Shown here piece by piece: positions 7,600 through 16,071 of a stretch of 35,095 nt of DNA. The stretch comes from Mycolicibacterium austroafricanum. Lineage in GTDB: Bacteria; Actinomycetota; Actinomycetes; Mycobacteriales; Mycobacteriaceae. A program made the position numbers and the translations under genes. The first letter of the stretch is position 1. Every line of letters begins with the position of its first letter. The notes beneath the pieces are model-generated. The model was given only the letters and a program-made list of their open reading frames with translations. It made no database searches and had not been told where the DNA came from. The stretch spans positions 1-35,095 of the forward strand of contig NZ_CACSIP010000039.1 in NCBI RefSeq assembly GCF_902705885.1, given 5' to 3'.

Positions 7600-9270
7600 G
7601 GGTGGGCGTTGCCCGGCGGGCAGGATCAGCCGCGAGGAGGCGCCGAGATGCACGGTGTGCCGGGCGGTGGCCAGCCTGGTCCCGGTGGCCGCGGATTCAC
7701 CGGTGCCGAGGTTGCGCACAAAGCGCGGATGCGAGCCGCCGGCGATCAGGACCCGGATGCGGGAACCCGCCCGGAATGTACGTGCAACCGCGTCGAGTTC
7801 GATGCGCACGGTGCCGGAATCGGGGGCCGCCGCGAGGTATCCGTCGCTGACGTTGCGTGAGCCGCCGTGCTCGTCGACCTCACTGATCCGCACGAACAGG
7901 TCATTGTGCGGGTTGGCGCAGGAGTGTTCGAGCTCGAGCACCGGCGTCCCGACCACGTACAGATCGCTGGGCAGCGGGTCGCCGGTGAACGTCAGGACGT
8001 CCGCACGGCGCGCCAGCGACGTGTCGTCGCGGTAACCGCCCACCGGGGACAGCAGCCGGCCTCCGACGGTGGGTGTCGGGTCCGCGGGGTTGTAGACGAA
8101 CGTCGCGGTGTCCGGGGCGGGGACGGCATCGGCCAGGGCCCCGCCGGGCTGAAGATACAGCTCGTATTCGGGCATCGGCGGCGGCCAGTCTGCAAGTTCG
8201 ATCCAACCCTGGCCGTCGAGGTGCACGCGCACCGGCGCCTGGCGCTGTGGTGGCGCGCCGGCGAGGTGGGTGTTGAGCCAGTCCAACGATTCTCGGATCG
8301 CGGACGGGGCGGCCTTGGTCATCATGTGGCCGTGCGTCCACGGACCGATCGTCAGAGCGGTGGTGATGCCGCGGGTGCGGAGCCGCCGGTACTGCTCGAG
8401 GGTCTGTTCGAGGAACAGGTCCTGCCAGCCGGACAGCAGCAGCACCGGGATCTCGGCACGATCCAGCGCGTCGCGCAGGTGCAATCTGGTCCAGAACGGA
8501 TCGTCGGCCTGGGGATGTTCCAGCCACGACTCGAACCAGGGTGCACCGTCGCCGAGGAGCGCGCGGCTGGACTCTGCGAGCGGCAGGCCCAGCGAGGCCT
8601 TGCTCACCCTGCGCTGCGCCCGCGCCTGGTGCAGCAACACGCGCAACCGCTGCGGGTCTTCCTGGCGGGCCACCAGATCACTCCAGCCGAGGAAGTCGTT
8701 GAGACCGAAAGATCCTTCGCCCCAACGGGGTCCGCTGACATCGTGCGGTCCGACGGTGATCACCGCCGCCATCATCTCAGGAGGGGGATCGGTGAGCAGC
8801 GCCCACTGGGTGAACCCGAGGTAGGACAGCCCCAAGGTGGCGAACGTGCCGGTGAACCAGGGCTGGGTGCGCAGCCAGGCGACCGTGTCGGCGCCGTCGT
8901 CGATCTCGTGCACCATCGGGCTGAAGTCACCGCCGGAGCCGAACGTTCCGCGCACGCTCTGGACCAGCACGTGATAGCCGCGCGCGGCATACACCGACCC
9001 GAACAGTGCGGCGAAGGGCCGGCCACGGCCGTAGGGACCGCGGACCAGCAGCGTGCCCGCAGGCGTGTCGGTCTGCGGTACGTAATGGTCGGCGATCAGG
9101 TCGACGCCGTCGCGCATCCGAACCTGCAGCCCGCGGTCCACGAGGACATCGTTGGTGGGCGCGGGAAGCCCCAGCAGCTTGCTCAGCACCGTCCGGGGCA
9201 ACTTCGGACGACTCCGCGGCTGCGGGGTCGCGGCTTCAGCTGTTCGGCTCACGTCCGACACGCTACGCAA
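7588..9270 (-). CDS. CocE/NonD family hydrolase (X-Pro dipeptidyl-peptidase S15 type)
   Basis: This is an alpha/beta hydrolase of 560 residues with the S15/CocE layout. The N-terminal hydrolase core starts around RMRDGVDLIADHYVP. The nucleophile elbow is GLSYLG with S149, and the acid-bearing LLLSGWQDLFLEQT and His-bearing IGPWTHGHM segments follow. The last roughly 200 residues are a jelly-roll domain (PP-C_C), with VVGTPVLELEHSC and a RIRVLIAGGSHPRFVRN-like end. Such enzymes cleave esters or amide bonds; the substrate is unknown. M. tuberculosis Rv2800 is a likely counterpart. Its start overlaps the end of the upstream TetR gene by 8 nt, so they form one operon that the TetR probably controls. 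Confidence 0.9.
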   Translation of the reverse strand: MRSVSDVSRTAEAATPQPRSRPKLPRTVLSKLLGLPAPTNDVLVDRGLQVRMRDGVDLIADHYVPQTDTPAGTLLVRGPYGRGRPFAALFGSVYAARGYHVLVQSVRGTFGSGGDFSPMVHEIDDGADTVAWLRTQPWFTGTFATLGLSYLGFTQWALLTDPPPEMMAAVITVGPHDVSGPRWGEGSFGLNDFLGWSDLVARQEDPQRLRVLLHQARAQRRVSKASLGLPLAESSRALLGDGAPWFESWLEHPQADDPFWTRLHLRDALDRAEIPVLLLSGWQDLFLEQTLEQYRRLRTRGITTALTIGPWTHGHMMTKAAPSAIRESLDWLNTHLAGAPPQRQAPVRVHLDGQGWIELADWPPPMPEYELYLQPGGALADAVPAPDTATFVYNPADPTPTVGGRLLSPVGGYRDDTSLARRADVLTFTGDPLPSDLYVVGTPVLELEHSCANPHNDLFVRISEVDEHGGSRNVSDGYLAAAPDSGTVRIELDAVARTFRAGSRIRVLIAGGSHPRFVRNLGTGESAATGTRLATARHTVHLGASSRLILPAGQRPPSTD

Positions 9271-9880
9271 GCGGGGACTCGCCGTGTTCGATCGCGTGCA
9301 CGACCTTGGCCATCAGCCAGCCGATCGCCCGGGTGGCGTCGGCGGCGTCGACGCTCCAGGGACCCACCAGTCGCTCGTAGGTGGGAACGTTCCACAACAC
9401 GTCGAGCAGTCCGGCGAGCGTGCGCCGTTCGGTGTCGGTCAACTGAGGCGCCGACGCGGACACTGCCCTACGCAACGCGTCGCGGCGCCGCTCGTCGACG
9501 GTGACGAACGCCGGATCACCGGTGGCCTGAACCGACTGCCGAACCGAGAAGCGTTGCAGCGACGCGAAGACCCGCCCGGTGATCTCCGCGAGATCGCCGA
9601 GGTCGACGTCGTCGTAGGACACGCCGGCGTCCTGCTCGAGTCGGTGCATCACCGCGTCGTGCAGATGACGCTCGGTGGGAAAGTGGCGGTAGACGGTGCG
9701 TTCACTGACGCCTGCACGCTCAGCCACGGCGCGAAACGTCAGTTCCCGCCAATCCCAGCTCTCGAACTCGTGCACCAGGTCTTCGGCCGCGGACACGATG
9801 TGCTCGCGGGTCCGTGCGGCCTTCTGCTCGCGGGCGCGGTTGTCATACCGGCGGCGGGCGGCCATTGACGACTCACTCAT
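9263..9880 (-). CDS. TetR/AcrR family transcriptional regulator
   Basis: The product has 205 residues. A basic N terminus leads into a TetR DNA-binding domain: ARTREHIVSAAEDLVHEF, then LTFRAVAERAGVSERTVYRHFPTERHL, with the recognition helix at about residues 57-66. The rest is a helical ligand/dimer domain without a recognisable ligand. It is the first gene of the - strand pair with the CocE hydrolase and is divergent from the sulfotransferase gene. A 24-bp palindrome fills the 44-nt gap between them, the usual sign of a local repressor acting on both directions. A TACACT box on the - strand ends about 9 nt before its ATG, so its mRNA may be almost leaderless. Confidence 0.92.
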   Translation of the reverse strand: MSESSMAARRRYDNRAREQKAARTREHIVSAAEDLVHEFESWDWRELTFRAVAERAGVSERTVYRHFPTERHLHDAVMHRLEQDAGVSYDDVDLGDLAEITGRVFASLQRFSVRQSVQATGDPAFVTVDERRRDALRRAVSASAPQLTDTERRTLAGLLDVLWNVPTYERLVGPWSVDAADATRAIGWLMAKVVHAIEHGESPLA

Positions 9881-9881
9881 A

Positions 9882-9905
9882 TTGGTGACAGTGTACTGTC
9901 ATCAA
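9882..9905. promoter_or_regulatory. Palindromic operator of the adjacent TetR regulator
   Basis: The arms TTGGTGACAG and CTGTCATCAA pair at 9 of 10 positions around a 4-nt spacer TGTA. The site lies in the 44-nt divergent gap and overlaps TANNNT-like -10 boxes in both directions (TACTGT on +, TACACT on -), so binding would block both promoters. Assignment to the neighbouring TetR is by position. Confidence 0.7.
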
Positions 9906-9924
9906 TTCGATCGGAGGTGCCGCC

Positions 9925-11058
9925 GTGCCATCACCGGACGAGTTGGTTGCGGCCGCGGTCCGACGCACCGGGCTCGACGACTTCGGCGACGACGCCTTCC
10001 GTGAAGGTCTGGAGATCCTGACCGGTGCGCTGTCCGCCGAGGCCCGCCTCAACGCACGCGGCGAAGCGTTCGTCTACGGTCGCATCGGCCTACACCTGTG
10101 CCAACGGTTGCAGGTCGAGGACTGGTACCGGCGCCATCCCGAGATCGGCGACGAACCGATCGTCGCGCCGCTGTTCGGCCTCGGCCTGCCCCGCACCGGG
10201 TCGACGGCGCTGGCATTTCTGCTGGCGCGGGACCCCAACGTCCGCTATCTGCGTAGCTGGGAGGCCGCCCAACCTTGCCCCCCGCCGTCCAGCGTGTCCG
10301 GGGACGACCCGCGGATACCACCCGATCTCCGCCCGGTGGCGGCCGGCAGCAGGCATCACGTGCCCAACGACCTCCAGGGCCCGATGGAGTGTCTGGACCT
10401 GATGGCGCTGGACTTCACATCGCAGATCTTCCAAGCCTTCGCGCAGGTGCCCAGCTATTCGGCGTGGCTGCTCGAACGTGCCGACTTCACCTCGACATAC
10501 CTCTACCAGCGGCGGGTACTGCGGCTGCTGCAGTGGGGCCAGCCGACCCGCCCCTGGCGGCTGAAGTCGCCGGCCCACATGCTCTCCCTGCAGTACCTCG
10601 ACCATGTCTTCCCCGACGCCCGCTTCGTGATGACCCACCGCGACCCGACCGACGTGCTGTTGTCGGTGGCCGACGTGTACGCCGACATCGTCGGCGGGTT
10701 CAGCGACAACGTCGACCATCGGTACCTCGGCGATCTCAACGTGACCCAGTGGTCCGTGGGCGTCAACCGGACGCTCGACTTCCGAACAGCAGGCCGCGAC
10801 GACCGCTTCTACGACATCGACTTCCGTGCGATGCAACATGATCCGATCGGTCAGGTGCGCGGGCTGTACGGCTGGCTCGGTGAGCCGGTGTCCGAGGCGT
10901 TCGAGAACGGGATGCGGGACTGGTGGGACGACAACGCCCAGAACCGCGAACCCCACCCCAAGGCCGACCCGCAGGTGTTCGGCCTTGACCTGCCCACGAT
11001 CCGGCCCCGATTCGCCCGCTACGTGGACGCCTACCTGGGGAGCCCCGATGCCGACTGA
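9925..11058 (+). CDS. Sulfotransferase family protein (PAPS-dependent)
   Basis: The 377-residue cytosolic enzyme is predicted to move a sulfuryl group from PAPS to an acceptor. The 5'-phosphosulfate loop is LGLPRTGSTAL at about 86-96. The catalytic-base His and ligands are in the region DLQGPMECLDLMAL, and the 3'-phosphate motif is RFVMTHRDPTDVLLSVADVY with a following Ser/Arg-rich pattern. It belongs to the long Sulfotransfer_3-type actinobacterial group, often involved with lipids or sterols in mycobacteria; the acceptor here is unknown. The GTG start at 9925 follows a strong GGAGGTG ribosome site. The next gene overlaps its end by 11 nt, so they are co-translated. Control by the divergent TetR is likely. 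Confidence 0.9.
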   Translation: MPSPDELVAAAVRRTGLDDFGDDAFREGLEILTGALSAEARLNARGEAFVYGRIGLHLCQRLQVEDWYRRHPEIGDEPIVAPLFGLGLPRTGSTALAFLLARDPNVRYLRSWEAAQPCPPPSSVSGDDPRIPPDLRPVAAGSRHHVPNDLQGPMECLDLMALDFTSQIFQAFAQVPSYSAWLLERADFTSTYLYQRRVLRLLQWGQPTRPWRLKSPAHMLSLQYLDHVFPDARFVMTHRDPTDVLLSVADVYADIVGGFSDNVDHRYLGDLNVTQWSVGVNRTLDFRTAGRDDRFYDIDFRAMQHDPIGQVRGLYGWLGEPVSEAFENGMRDWWDDNAQNREPHPKADPQVFGLDLPTIRPRFARYVDAYLGSPDAD

Positions 11059-12136
11059 CCTCACCGGCGGGCTCGATCCGGCCCGCGAGTACATGTTCGC
11101 CCGCAGGCCGGACAACCCGGAGATGCGGGACTCGGTCAGTTTCTGGGTCCTCGACGACCGCGGCGAGGTGGGTCTGCCGCGGATCGGCATCGAGGCGGTC
11201 GCGTCGAACTGGGACGTGCACCAGATCCAGGTCAACGTCGCATTCGCCGATGGCCGGGTGTACCGGCTCCGAGAAGACGCAGCCAGCAGATCACCGTTCG
11301 GCCCCGGTGGCGCACCCACCGAGTTGGGCGCCGGTCCACTGCTTTTCAGCTGCGTCGCCCCGTTCGACGCGTGGACGGTGACGTTCGACGGCCGGGCGGT
11401 GCAGACGTCGTCGGCGGATCTGGCCGCCGGACGCAAGACCGGACCCTCGGTCGACCTCGGCTTCGAGGTGACAGCCACGATGGCGGTGCCGCCCTGGGTG
11501 CAGGGCACCCTGCAGGCCGACGCGGGTTCGCAGCTGAGAACGACGAGCGTCGGCGACATGATGGGCGGCCCCCGCTACGAGCAACTGTTCCGGGCCACCG
11601 GATCCGTGGAGGTGGCCGGCCACCGGCACAGCTTCTCCGGCAGCGGACTGCGGATCCGCCGTCAGGGAGTCCGCCGCCTCGAGGGTTTCTGGGGTCACTG
11701 CTGGCAGTCGGCGCTGTTCGGCAGCGGCCGAGCGTTCGGCTACATCGCGTATCCGCCCCGTCCCGACGGCGCGCGTGTCGGTCTGCGGCACTCCGCGCCG
11801 ACGTTCAACGAGGGCTACCTGTTCGACGGCCACGGTGACCTGATCGCCGCGCGGGTCGTGCAGGCGCCGTGGTTGACCCGGCTACGGCCCACCGGCGAGG
11901 ACGTCTCGCTGGTGCTGGAGACCGCACGCGGCACCGTGCGGATCGCGGGCGAGACGGTCCTCTCGACGCACGACATCACCGACCCGGCCGACGTGCCGCC
12001 CGAGGTGCTGGCCAAGATGGCGAACTGGACGTTCCCGGCCCTGCAGCAGGCGGGCGTGCGCTACTGCTGGGACGGCGAAGAGGCCATCGGAATGCTCGAG
12101 CGGTCCAGCCCGATGGACCGGATCATCCGCGATTGA
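11048..12136 (+). CDS. Protein of unknown function, coupled to the sulfotransferase
   Basis: This 362-residue protein has no signal peptide or membrane segment. It begins LTGGLDPAREYMFARRPDNPEMRDSVSFWVLDD and is rich in beta strands. A conserved-looking central motif is RRLEGFWGHCWQSALF, followed by FNEGYLFDGHGDLIAARV. The pattern resembles the lipocalin-like DUF7064/AttH-CrtC group found next to lipid and terpenoid enzymes, but I hold this only weakly. Its ATG overlaps the sulfotransferase stop by 11 nt, so the two probably act on the same substrate class. The last residues (MLERSSPMDRIIRD) are typical of mycobacterial paralogues I remember as hypothetical proteins. Confidence 0.8.
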   Translation: MPTDLTGGLDPAREYMFARRPDNPEMRDSVSFWVLDDRGEVGLPRIGIEAVASNWDVHQIQVNVAFADGRVYRLREDAASRSPFGPGGAPTELGAGPLLFSCVAPFDAWTVTFDGRAVQTSSADLAAGRKTGPSVDLGFEVTATMAVPPWVQGTLQADAGSQLRTTSVGDMMGGPRYEQLFRATGSVEVAGHRHSFSGSGLRIRRQGVRRLEGFWGHCWQSALFGSGRAFGYIAYPPRPDGARVGLRHSAPTFNEGYLFDGHGDLIAARVVQAPWLTRLRPTGEDVSLVLETARGTVRIAGETVLSTHDITDPADVPPEVLAKMANWTFPALQQAGVRYCWDGEEAIGMLERSSPMDRIIRD

Positions 12137-12154
12137 CCGGCGGTCAGTGGGTGG

Positions 12155-12739
12155 TCAATAGATGTAGAACGGGCTGAGCTCGTGGGCCTTCTGCAGGTTC
12201 GTCTGCATGCAGTCCGGGTCGGGCTCGGAGTAGACGGGCGCGTAGAACAGCGACTGCTGGATGACGCCGTAGCTGGTCTGGAACGCGACCATGCAGGTGA
12301 TCCAGTTGCGGTTGTTCCAGTCCGTCGGCTTCATGATCCAGTACTGGGCCGCGCGGTGGCCGTTGATGTCGAGCTCGACGGCGTCGGCAGGCAGGGTCTG
12401 CTCGTAGGTGCGCCACACGAACGCCTCGACCGCCATCTGGTAGTTGCCGGCGTCGTAGCGGCAGCGCAGGCTGTCTTCCGGGGTGGGCGGGGTGAATGCC
12501 AGACCGACGCGCTGGATGACGTCCAGCGGGATGTCCCGGCACGGGTCGAACGGGTCGGGATCGACCACTTCGACGACGGGCCACTTGATGGTGGTGGACA
12601 TGTTGGTCAGTGGCGTGCCGGTGCCTCTGAGTTCCACCCGCTCGGCTGTCAACGGGCCGGCCGGGTTTGTCTGCCAGACCACCACCACAGCCGCGACCAG
12701 CGCACACAGCGCTGAGAGCAGTCGCAGCTTGGCGACCAT
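12155..12739 (-). CDS. Membrane-anchored DUF3558-like protein
   Basis: The 194-residue protein has an N-terminal hydrophobic segment (LLSALCALVAAVVVVW, about 7-22) that should act as a signal anchor. No proper lipobox precedes the only nearby Cys. The exported part has four cysteines in DPCRDIP, LRCRYD, ITCMV and PDCMQ, likely two disulfides, which fits the DUF3558 lipoprotein-like fold common in actinobacteria. M. tuberculosis Rv2799, annotated as a membrane protein in the matching place, may be its counterpart. It converges on the preceding gene (18 nt apart) and is divergent from pptH across a 154-nt region with a KstR-type box. Function is unknown. Confidence 0.82.
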   Translation of the reverse strand: MVAKLRLLSALCALVAAVVVVWQTNPAGPLTAERVELRGTGTPLTNMSTTIKWPVVEVVDPDPFDPCRDIPLDVIQRVGLAFTPPTPEDSLRCRYDAGNYQMAVEAFVWRTYEQTLPADAVELDINGHRAAQYWIMKPTDWNNRNWITCMVAFQTSYGVIQQSLFYAPVYSEPDPDCMQTNLQKAHELSPFYIY

Positions 12740-12831
12740 CGCACCCCCTGATCTCGTGGCGGTGGACTCCGCCGGCTAGGTCCGACCCTGCCGGGAGTGT
12801 AGCGGGCGCGGTGGCCCGCCGGAACGGAAAC

Positions 12832-12847
12832 CTAGAACAGGTTCTAG
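12832..12847. promoter_or_regulatory. KstR-type operator (TnnAACnnGTTnnA)
   Basis: CTAGAACAGGTTCTAG is a perfect palindrome apart from its two central bases. Its core, 12833-12846, matches exactly the consensus of KstR, the TetR repressor of cholesterol catabolism in mycobacteria. It lies 47 nt before the GTG of pptH and 93 nt before the start of the DUF3558-like gene, so it could act on either. Binding is not shown by sequence alone. Confidence 0.6.
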
Positions 12848-12879
12848 TTGCCGGGAAGTCCGCCACGACGGGGCACCAG

Positions 12880-12885
12880 TAGGCT
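12880..12885 (+). promoter_or_regulatory. Probable -10 element of the pptH-pptT-truB operon
   Basis: TAGGCT fits TANNNT and ends 8 nt before the GTG at 12894, predicting a leaderless mRNA. The identical hexamer stands at a similar place before ribF. Confidence 0.45.
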
Positions 12886-12893
12886 GACGGGTT

Positions 12894-13844
12894 GTGACCA
12901 GTGACGACCGACGGCCGACTTTGTGGGCCGTCAGTGACCTGCATACCGGACATACCGGCAACAAACCGGTGACCGAGTCACTGCACCCGGCCTCGCCCGA
13001 CGACTGGTTGATCGTGGCCGGCGACGTGGCCGAGCGCACCGACGAGATCCGCTGGGCTCTGGACCTGCTGCGCAAACGGTTCGCGAAAGTGATCTGGATA
13101 CCGGGCAATCACGAGCTGTGGACCACCCAGCGCGACCCGATGCAGATCCACGGCAAGGCCCGCTACGACTATCTGGTCGACATGTGCGACGAGATGGGGA
13201 TCGTGACCCCGGAACACCCGTACCCGGTGTGGACCGAGGAGGGTGGCCCGGCGACCATCGTCCCGATGTTCCTGCTGTACGACTACTCGTTCCTGCCGCA
13301 GGGCGCCGGCACCAAGGCCGAGGGCCTGGCGATCGCCAAGGAGCGCAACATCGTCGGGACCGACGAGTACCTGTTGTCGGCGGAGCCGTACTCGACCCGC
13401 GACGCGTGGTGCCGGGACCGTGTCGCCTACACCCGCAAGCGGCTCGAGGAACTGGACTGGATGATGCCGACCGTCCAGGTCAACCACTTCCCGATGGTGC
13501 GCGAACCCTGCGAGGCGATGTTCTACCCCGAGTTCTCGCTGTGGTGCGGAACCACCGCGACCGCTGACTGGCACACCCGCTACAACGCCGTGTGCTCGGT
13601 CTACGGGCACCTGCACATCCCGCGGACCACCTGGTACGACGGGGTCCGGTTCGAGGAGGTCTCGGTCGGCTACCCGCGGGAGTGGCGGCGCCGCAGGCCG
13701 TTTCGCTGGCTTCGCCAGATCCTGCCCGACCCGAAGTACACGCCGGGTTACCTCAACGAGTTCGGCGGGCACTTCCAGATCACCCAGGAGATGCGCGAGC
13801 ACGCCGAGAAGATGCAGCAGCGGATCAGGAGCGGCCGGGAATGA
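12894..13844 (+). CDS. pptH: Metallophosphoesterase, PptH-type 4'-phosphopantetheinyl hydrolase
   Basis: This is a two-metal calcineurin-type phosphoesterase of 316 residues. Metal-binding motifs are SDLHTG (D15, H17), AGDVAE (D44), PGNHELW (N72, H73), QVNHFPM and VYGHLHIPRTT. The M. tuberculosis homologue Rv2795c (PptH) removes 4'-phosphopantetheine from holo acyl-carrier domains and so opposes PptT, whose gene follows here with an ATGA overlap as in Mtb. The pair therefore sets the share of active carrier proteins for mycolate and polyketide synthesis. The GTG at 12894 is chosen because the sequence starts just before SDLHTG as in the family and a -10 box lies right upstream. Confidence 0.92.
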   Translation: MTSDDRRPTLWAVSDLHTGHTGNKPVTESLHPASPDDWLIVAGDVAERTDEIRWALDLLRKRFAKVIWIPGNHELWTTQRDPMQIHGKARYDYLVDMCDEMGIVTPEHPYPVWTEEGGPATIVPMFLLYDYSFLPQGAGTKAEGLAIAKERNIVGTDEYLLSAEPYSTRDAWCRDRVAYTRKRLEELDWMMPTVQVNHFPMVREPCEAMFYPEFSLWCGTTATADWHTRYNAVCSVYGHLHIPRTTWYDGVRFEEVSVGYPREWRRRRPFRWLRQILPDPKYTPGYLNEFGGHFQITQEMREHAEKMQQRIRSGRE

Positions 13845-14518
13845 TCTCGGCGACCCTGCTCGCCGGGGTTTTGCCCGGCGCACTGGACGCGTTGGCGGCC
13901 GCGGAGTTGTACACCGATCCCAAGGAGCTGGCGCCGCTGCCCGAAGAGGAACCGCTGATCGCCCGATCGGTGGCCAAGCGGCGCAACGAGTTCATCACCG
14001 TGCGGTACTGCGCGCGCCAGGCGCTCGTCGACCTCGGGGTGGAGCCGGTGCCGATCCTCAAGGGCGACAAGGGCGAACCGCGCTGGCCCGACGGCATCGT
14101 CGGCAGCCTGACCCACTGCGAGGGCTTCCGCGGGGCCGCGGTCGGGAGGCGCGAGGTCGTTCGTTCGGTCGGTATCGACGCCGAGCCGCATGACGTACTG
14201 CCCCACGGCGTCCTCGACGCGATCAGCCTGCCGGTCGAACGGCGGGAACTGCAGGACATGCCCACAGGCGTGCACTGGGACCGGGTGTTGTTCTGCGCCA
14301 AGGAGGCGACGTACAAGGCGTGGTTCCCGCTGACCCACCGGTGGCTGGGTTTCGAGGATGCCCACATCGCGTTCGACGTCGACGGGTCGGGGCAGGCCGG
14401 AACGTTCACCTCGCAGATCCTGATCGACCCGGCCGCGGAGTCGGGTCCCCCTCTGACCTCGCTGGCCGGTCGCTGGTCGGTCCGCAACGGCATCGCGTTG
14501 ACGGCGATCGTGCTGTGA
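13841..14518 (+). CDS. pptT: 4'-phosphopantetheinyl transferase PptT
   Basis: PptT moves phosphopantetheine from CoA to acyl- and peptidyl-carrier domains of type I FAS, polyketide synthases and siderophore synthetases. It is essential in M. tuberculosis. The 225-residue product is a Sfp-type enzyme with Mg-binding D113 and E115 in GIDAEPHD and the catalytic segment FCAKEATYKAW (E155, K159). The CoA-contacting EFITVRYCARQAL and SLTHCEG segments are also there. The ATG at 13841 overlaps the pptH stop, and its own stop overlaps the truB GTG, so the three genes are one operon. The length fits the Mtb enzyme (227 aa). Confidence 0.96.
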   Translation: MISATLLAGVLPGALDALAAAELYTDPKELAPLPEEEPLIARSVAKRRNEFITVRYCARQALVDLGVEPVPILKGDKGEPRWPDGIVGSLTHCEGFRGAAVGRREVVRSVGIDAEPHDVLPHGVLDAISLPVERRELQDMPTGVHWDRVLFCAKEATYKAWFPLTHRWLGFEDAHIAFDVDGSGQAGTFTSQILIDPAAESGPPLTSLAGRWSVRNGIALTAIVL

Positions 14519-15405
14519 ATCTCGGCGGCCTCGTCGTGGTGGACAAGCCCGGCGGGCTCACCAGTCACGACGTAGTGGGTCGGTGTCGGCGCCTCTTCAG
14601 CACCCGCAGGGTGGGACACGCGGGCACGCTCGACCCGATGGCCACCGGTGTCCTGGTGGTGGGGGTGGAGCGCGCGACCAAGATCCTCGGGATGCTGACG
14701 GCGACCGACAAGTCGTATTCCGCGACGCTGCGTCTGGGGCAGACGACGTCCACCGAGGACGCCGAAGGTGAAGTCCTGCAATCGGTGTCGGCGGCCGATG
14801 TGACAGATGCGCAGCTCGAGGCCGCCCTCGCCCCCCTTCGGGGCCAGATCGACCAGATCCCGTCGGCGGTCAGCGCGATCAAGGTCGACGGTAAGCGCGC
14901 CTACCAATTGGTGCGCGACGGTCACACCGTCGAGTTGAAACCGCGCCGGGTCCGGATCGGCCGCTTCGAGGTGCGTGACATCCGGCGCGGCGCCGAGGGG
15001 GCCGGCGTCGTGGACGTCGATGTGGACGTGGACTGCTCCAGCGGCACCTACATCCGCGCGCTGGCCCGCGATGTCGGTGCCGCCCTCGGCGTCGGCGGGC
15101 ACCTCACCGCGCTGCGCCGGACCCGTGTCGGTGCTTTCGGTCTCGACCAGGCCCGCACACTCGAGCAGCTGGCGGACGCGCCCACGCTGTCCTACACCCT
15201 GGATGCGGCCTGCCTGCAGGCGTTTCCGCGCCGTGACCTCACCGACGCTGAGGTGACGGACGTCGGCCACGGCCGGCCGCTCATCCCGGCGGGACTCGGC
15301 GGGGTGTACGCGGCCACGGCTCCCGACGGCCGGGTGATGGCCCTGCTGGAGGATGCCGGTACTCGGACCAAGAGCGTGGTGGTGATCCGGCCGGCGACGC
15401 TGTAG
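14515..15405 (+). CDS. truB: tRNA pseudouridine(55) synthase
   Basis: TruB makes pseudouridine 55 in the T-loop of tRNAs. The 296-residue protein starts LGGLVVVDKPGGLTSHDVVG and has the catalytic Asp in GHAGTLDPMATGVL (D40). It also has the TruB motif around KSYSATLRLGQTTSTEDAEG, and a C-terminal region with VDCSSGTYIRALARDVG and a short PUA-like end. The GTG start at 14515 overlaps the pptT stop (GTGA), and homology begins at once after it. In M. tuberculosis truB also follows pptT. The conserved block ends here; the island begins after the next gene. Confidence 0.96.
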   Translation: MNLGGLVVVDKPGGLTSHDVVGRCRRLFSTRRVGHAGTLDPMATGVLVVGVERATKILGMLTATDKSYSATLRLGQTTSTEDAEGEVLQSVSAADVTDAQLEAALAPLRGQIDQIPSAVSAIKVDGKRAYQLVRDGHTVELKPRRVRIGRFEVRDIRRGAEGAGVVDVDVDVDCSSGTYIRALARDVGAALGVGGHLTALRRTRVGAFGLDQARTLEQLADAPTLSYTLDAACLQAFPRRDLTDAEVTDVGHGRPLIPAGLGGVYAATAPDGRVMALLEDAGTRTKSVVVIRPATL

Positions 15406-15447
15406 AGGTAACACCTCGTCGGCGCCGACGATGAAACACTTGTGTGG

Positions 15448-15990
15448 ATGTCACGCAGGACCCGAACAGGCGTTGCCGTTGCGGCGAGTGCGGTGCTCGC
15501 CGCGCTGAGCGGCGCGCCCACCGCCACCGCGGTCCCGGAGGCGTTTCCGGAACTGGACGCCTACCCGGCGGTCGACCCGGGTCCCTACCAGGTGTTCGGT
15601 GCGCACCCGAGCACCTCGGGCTGGGCGTTCAGCACGCCGTCTGGGTTGCAGTGCCGCAACAGCCTGATCCCGGACCTCGGCGTCGTCTGCTTCGGACCGG
15701 TCCCGGGAACCCAGGACGGTGTCGATTCGGTGGGAGTCTCGCTGACCCGCGAGGGCACGCTGATGACCTCCGAGGGCGCCGGCACCGCCGCCGAGGCGTA
15801 TCCGCTGCTGCCGACGGGGTCGAAATTCGCCGCGGGCAACGGGGTCGAGTGTGCCGTGATGAGCGACGATTCTCTGGCCTGTCTGGCCAGGAAACCCGAC
15901 TCGTGGGCCGCGGACACCCCCGACCCGCCTGATCGCCGCTACGGCGAGCACGGGTTCGTCGTGCAGGAAGCCGGCAGCTGGACGTTCTGA
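15448..15990 (+). CDS. Small secreted protein of unknown function
   Basis: A predicted exported protein of 180 residues. A Sec signal peptide (SRRTRTGVAVAASAVLAALSG, with two Arg pairs before the hydrophobic part) ends near PTATA-VPEAF. The mature part has four cysteines (LQCRN, VVCFG, VECAV, LACLA) that can form two disulfides. It shows repeated short beta-like stretches and no catalytic motif. Similar low-complexity-free secreted proteins are common in mycobacteria. I chose the ATG at 15448; a GTG two codons upstream (15442) is in frame. It lies 42 nt after truB and is the last gene before the disturbed DNA. Confidence 0.8.
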   Translation: MSRRTRTGVAVAASAVLAALSGAPTATAVPEAFPELDAYPAVDPGPYQVFGAHPSTSGWAFSTPSGLQCRNSLIPDLGVVCFGPVPGTQDGVDSVGVSLTREGTLMTSEGAGTAAEAYPLLPTGSKFAAGNGVECAVMSDDSLACLARKPDSWAADTPDPPDRRYGEHGFVVQEAGSWTF

Positions 15991-16071
15991 GACCAGAACG
16001 GTTAGTCGGTATCGACGAGCACTCCTCCAGGGCGGCCGCGAAGCTGGGACGATTGCTTCCGCCGCGGGCGG

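Noticed and set aside
6776..12893. CRISPR array or cas genes, since M. tuberculosis has them between echA16 and Rv2795c
   Set aside because: No repeat-spacer pattern and no Cas-like protein are present; the interval holds other genes.
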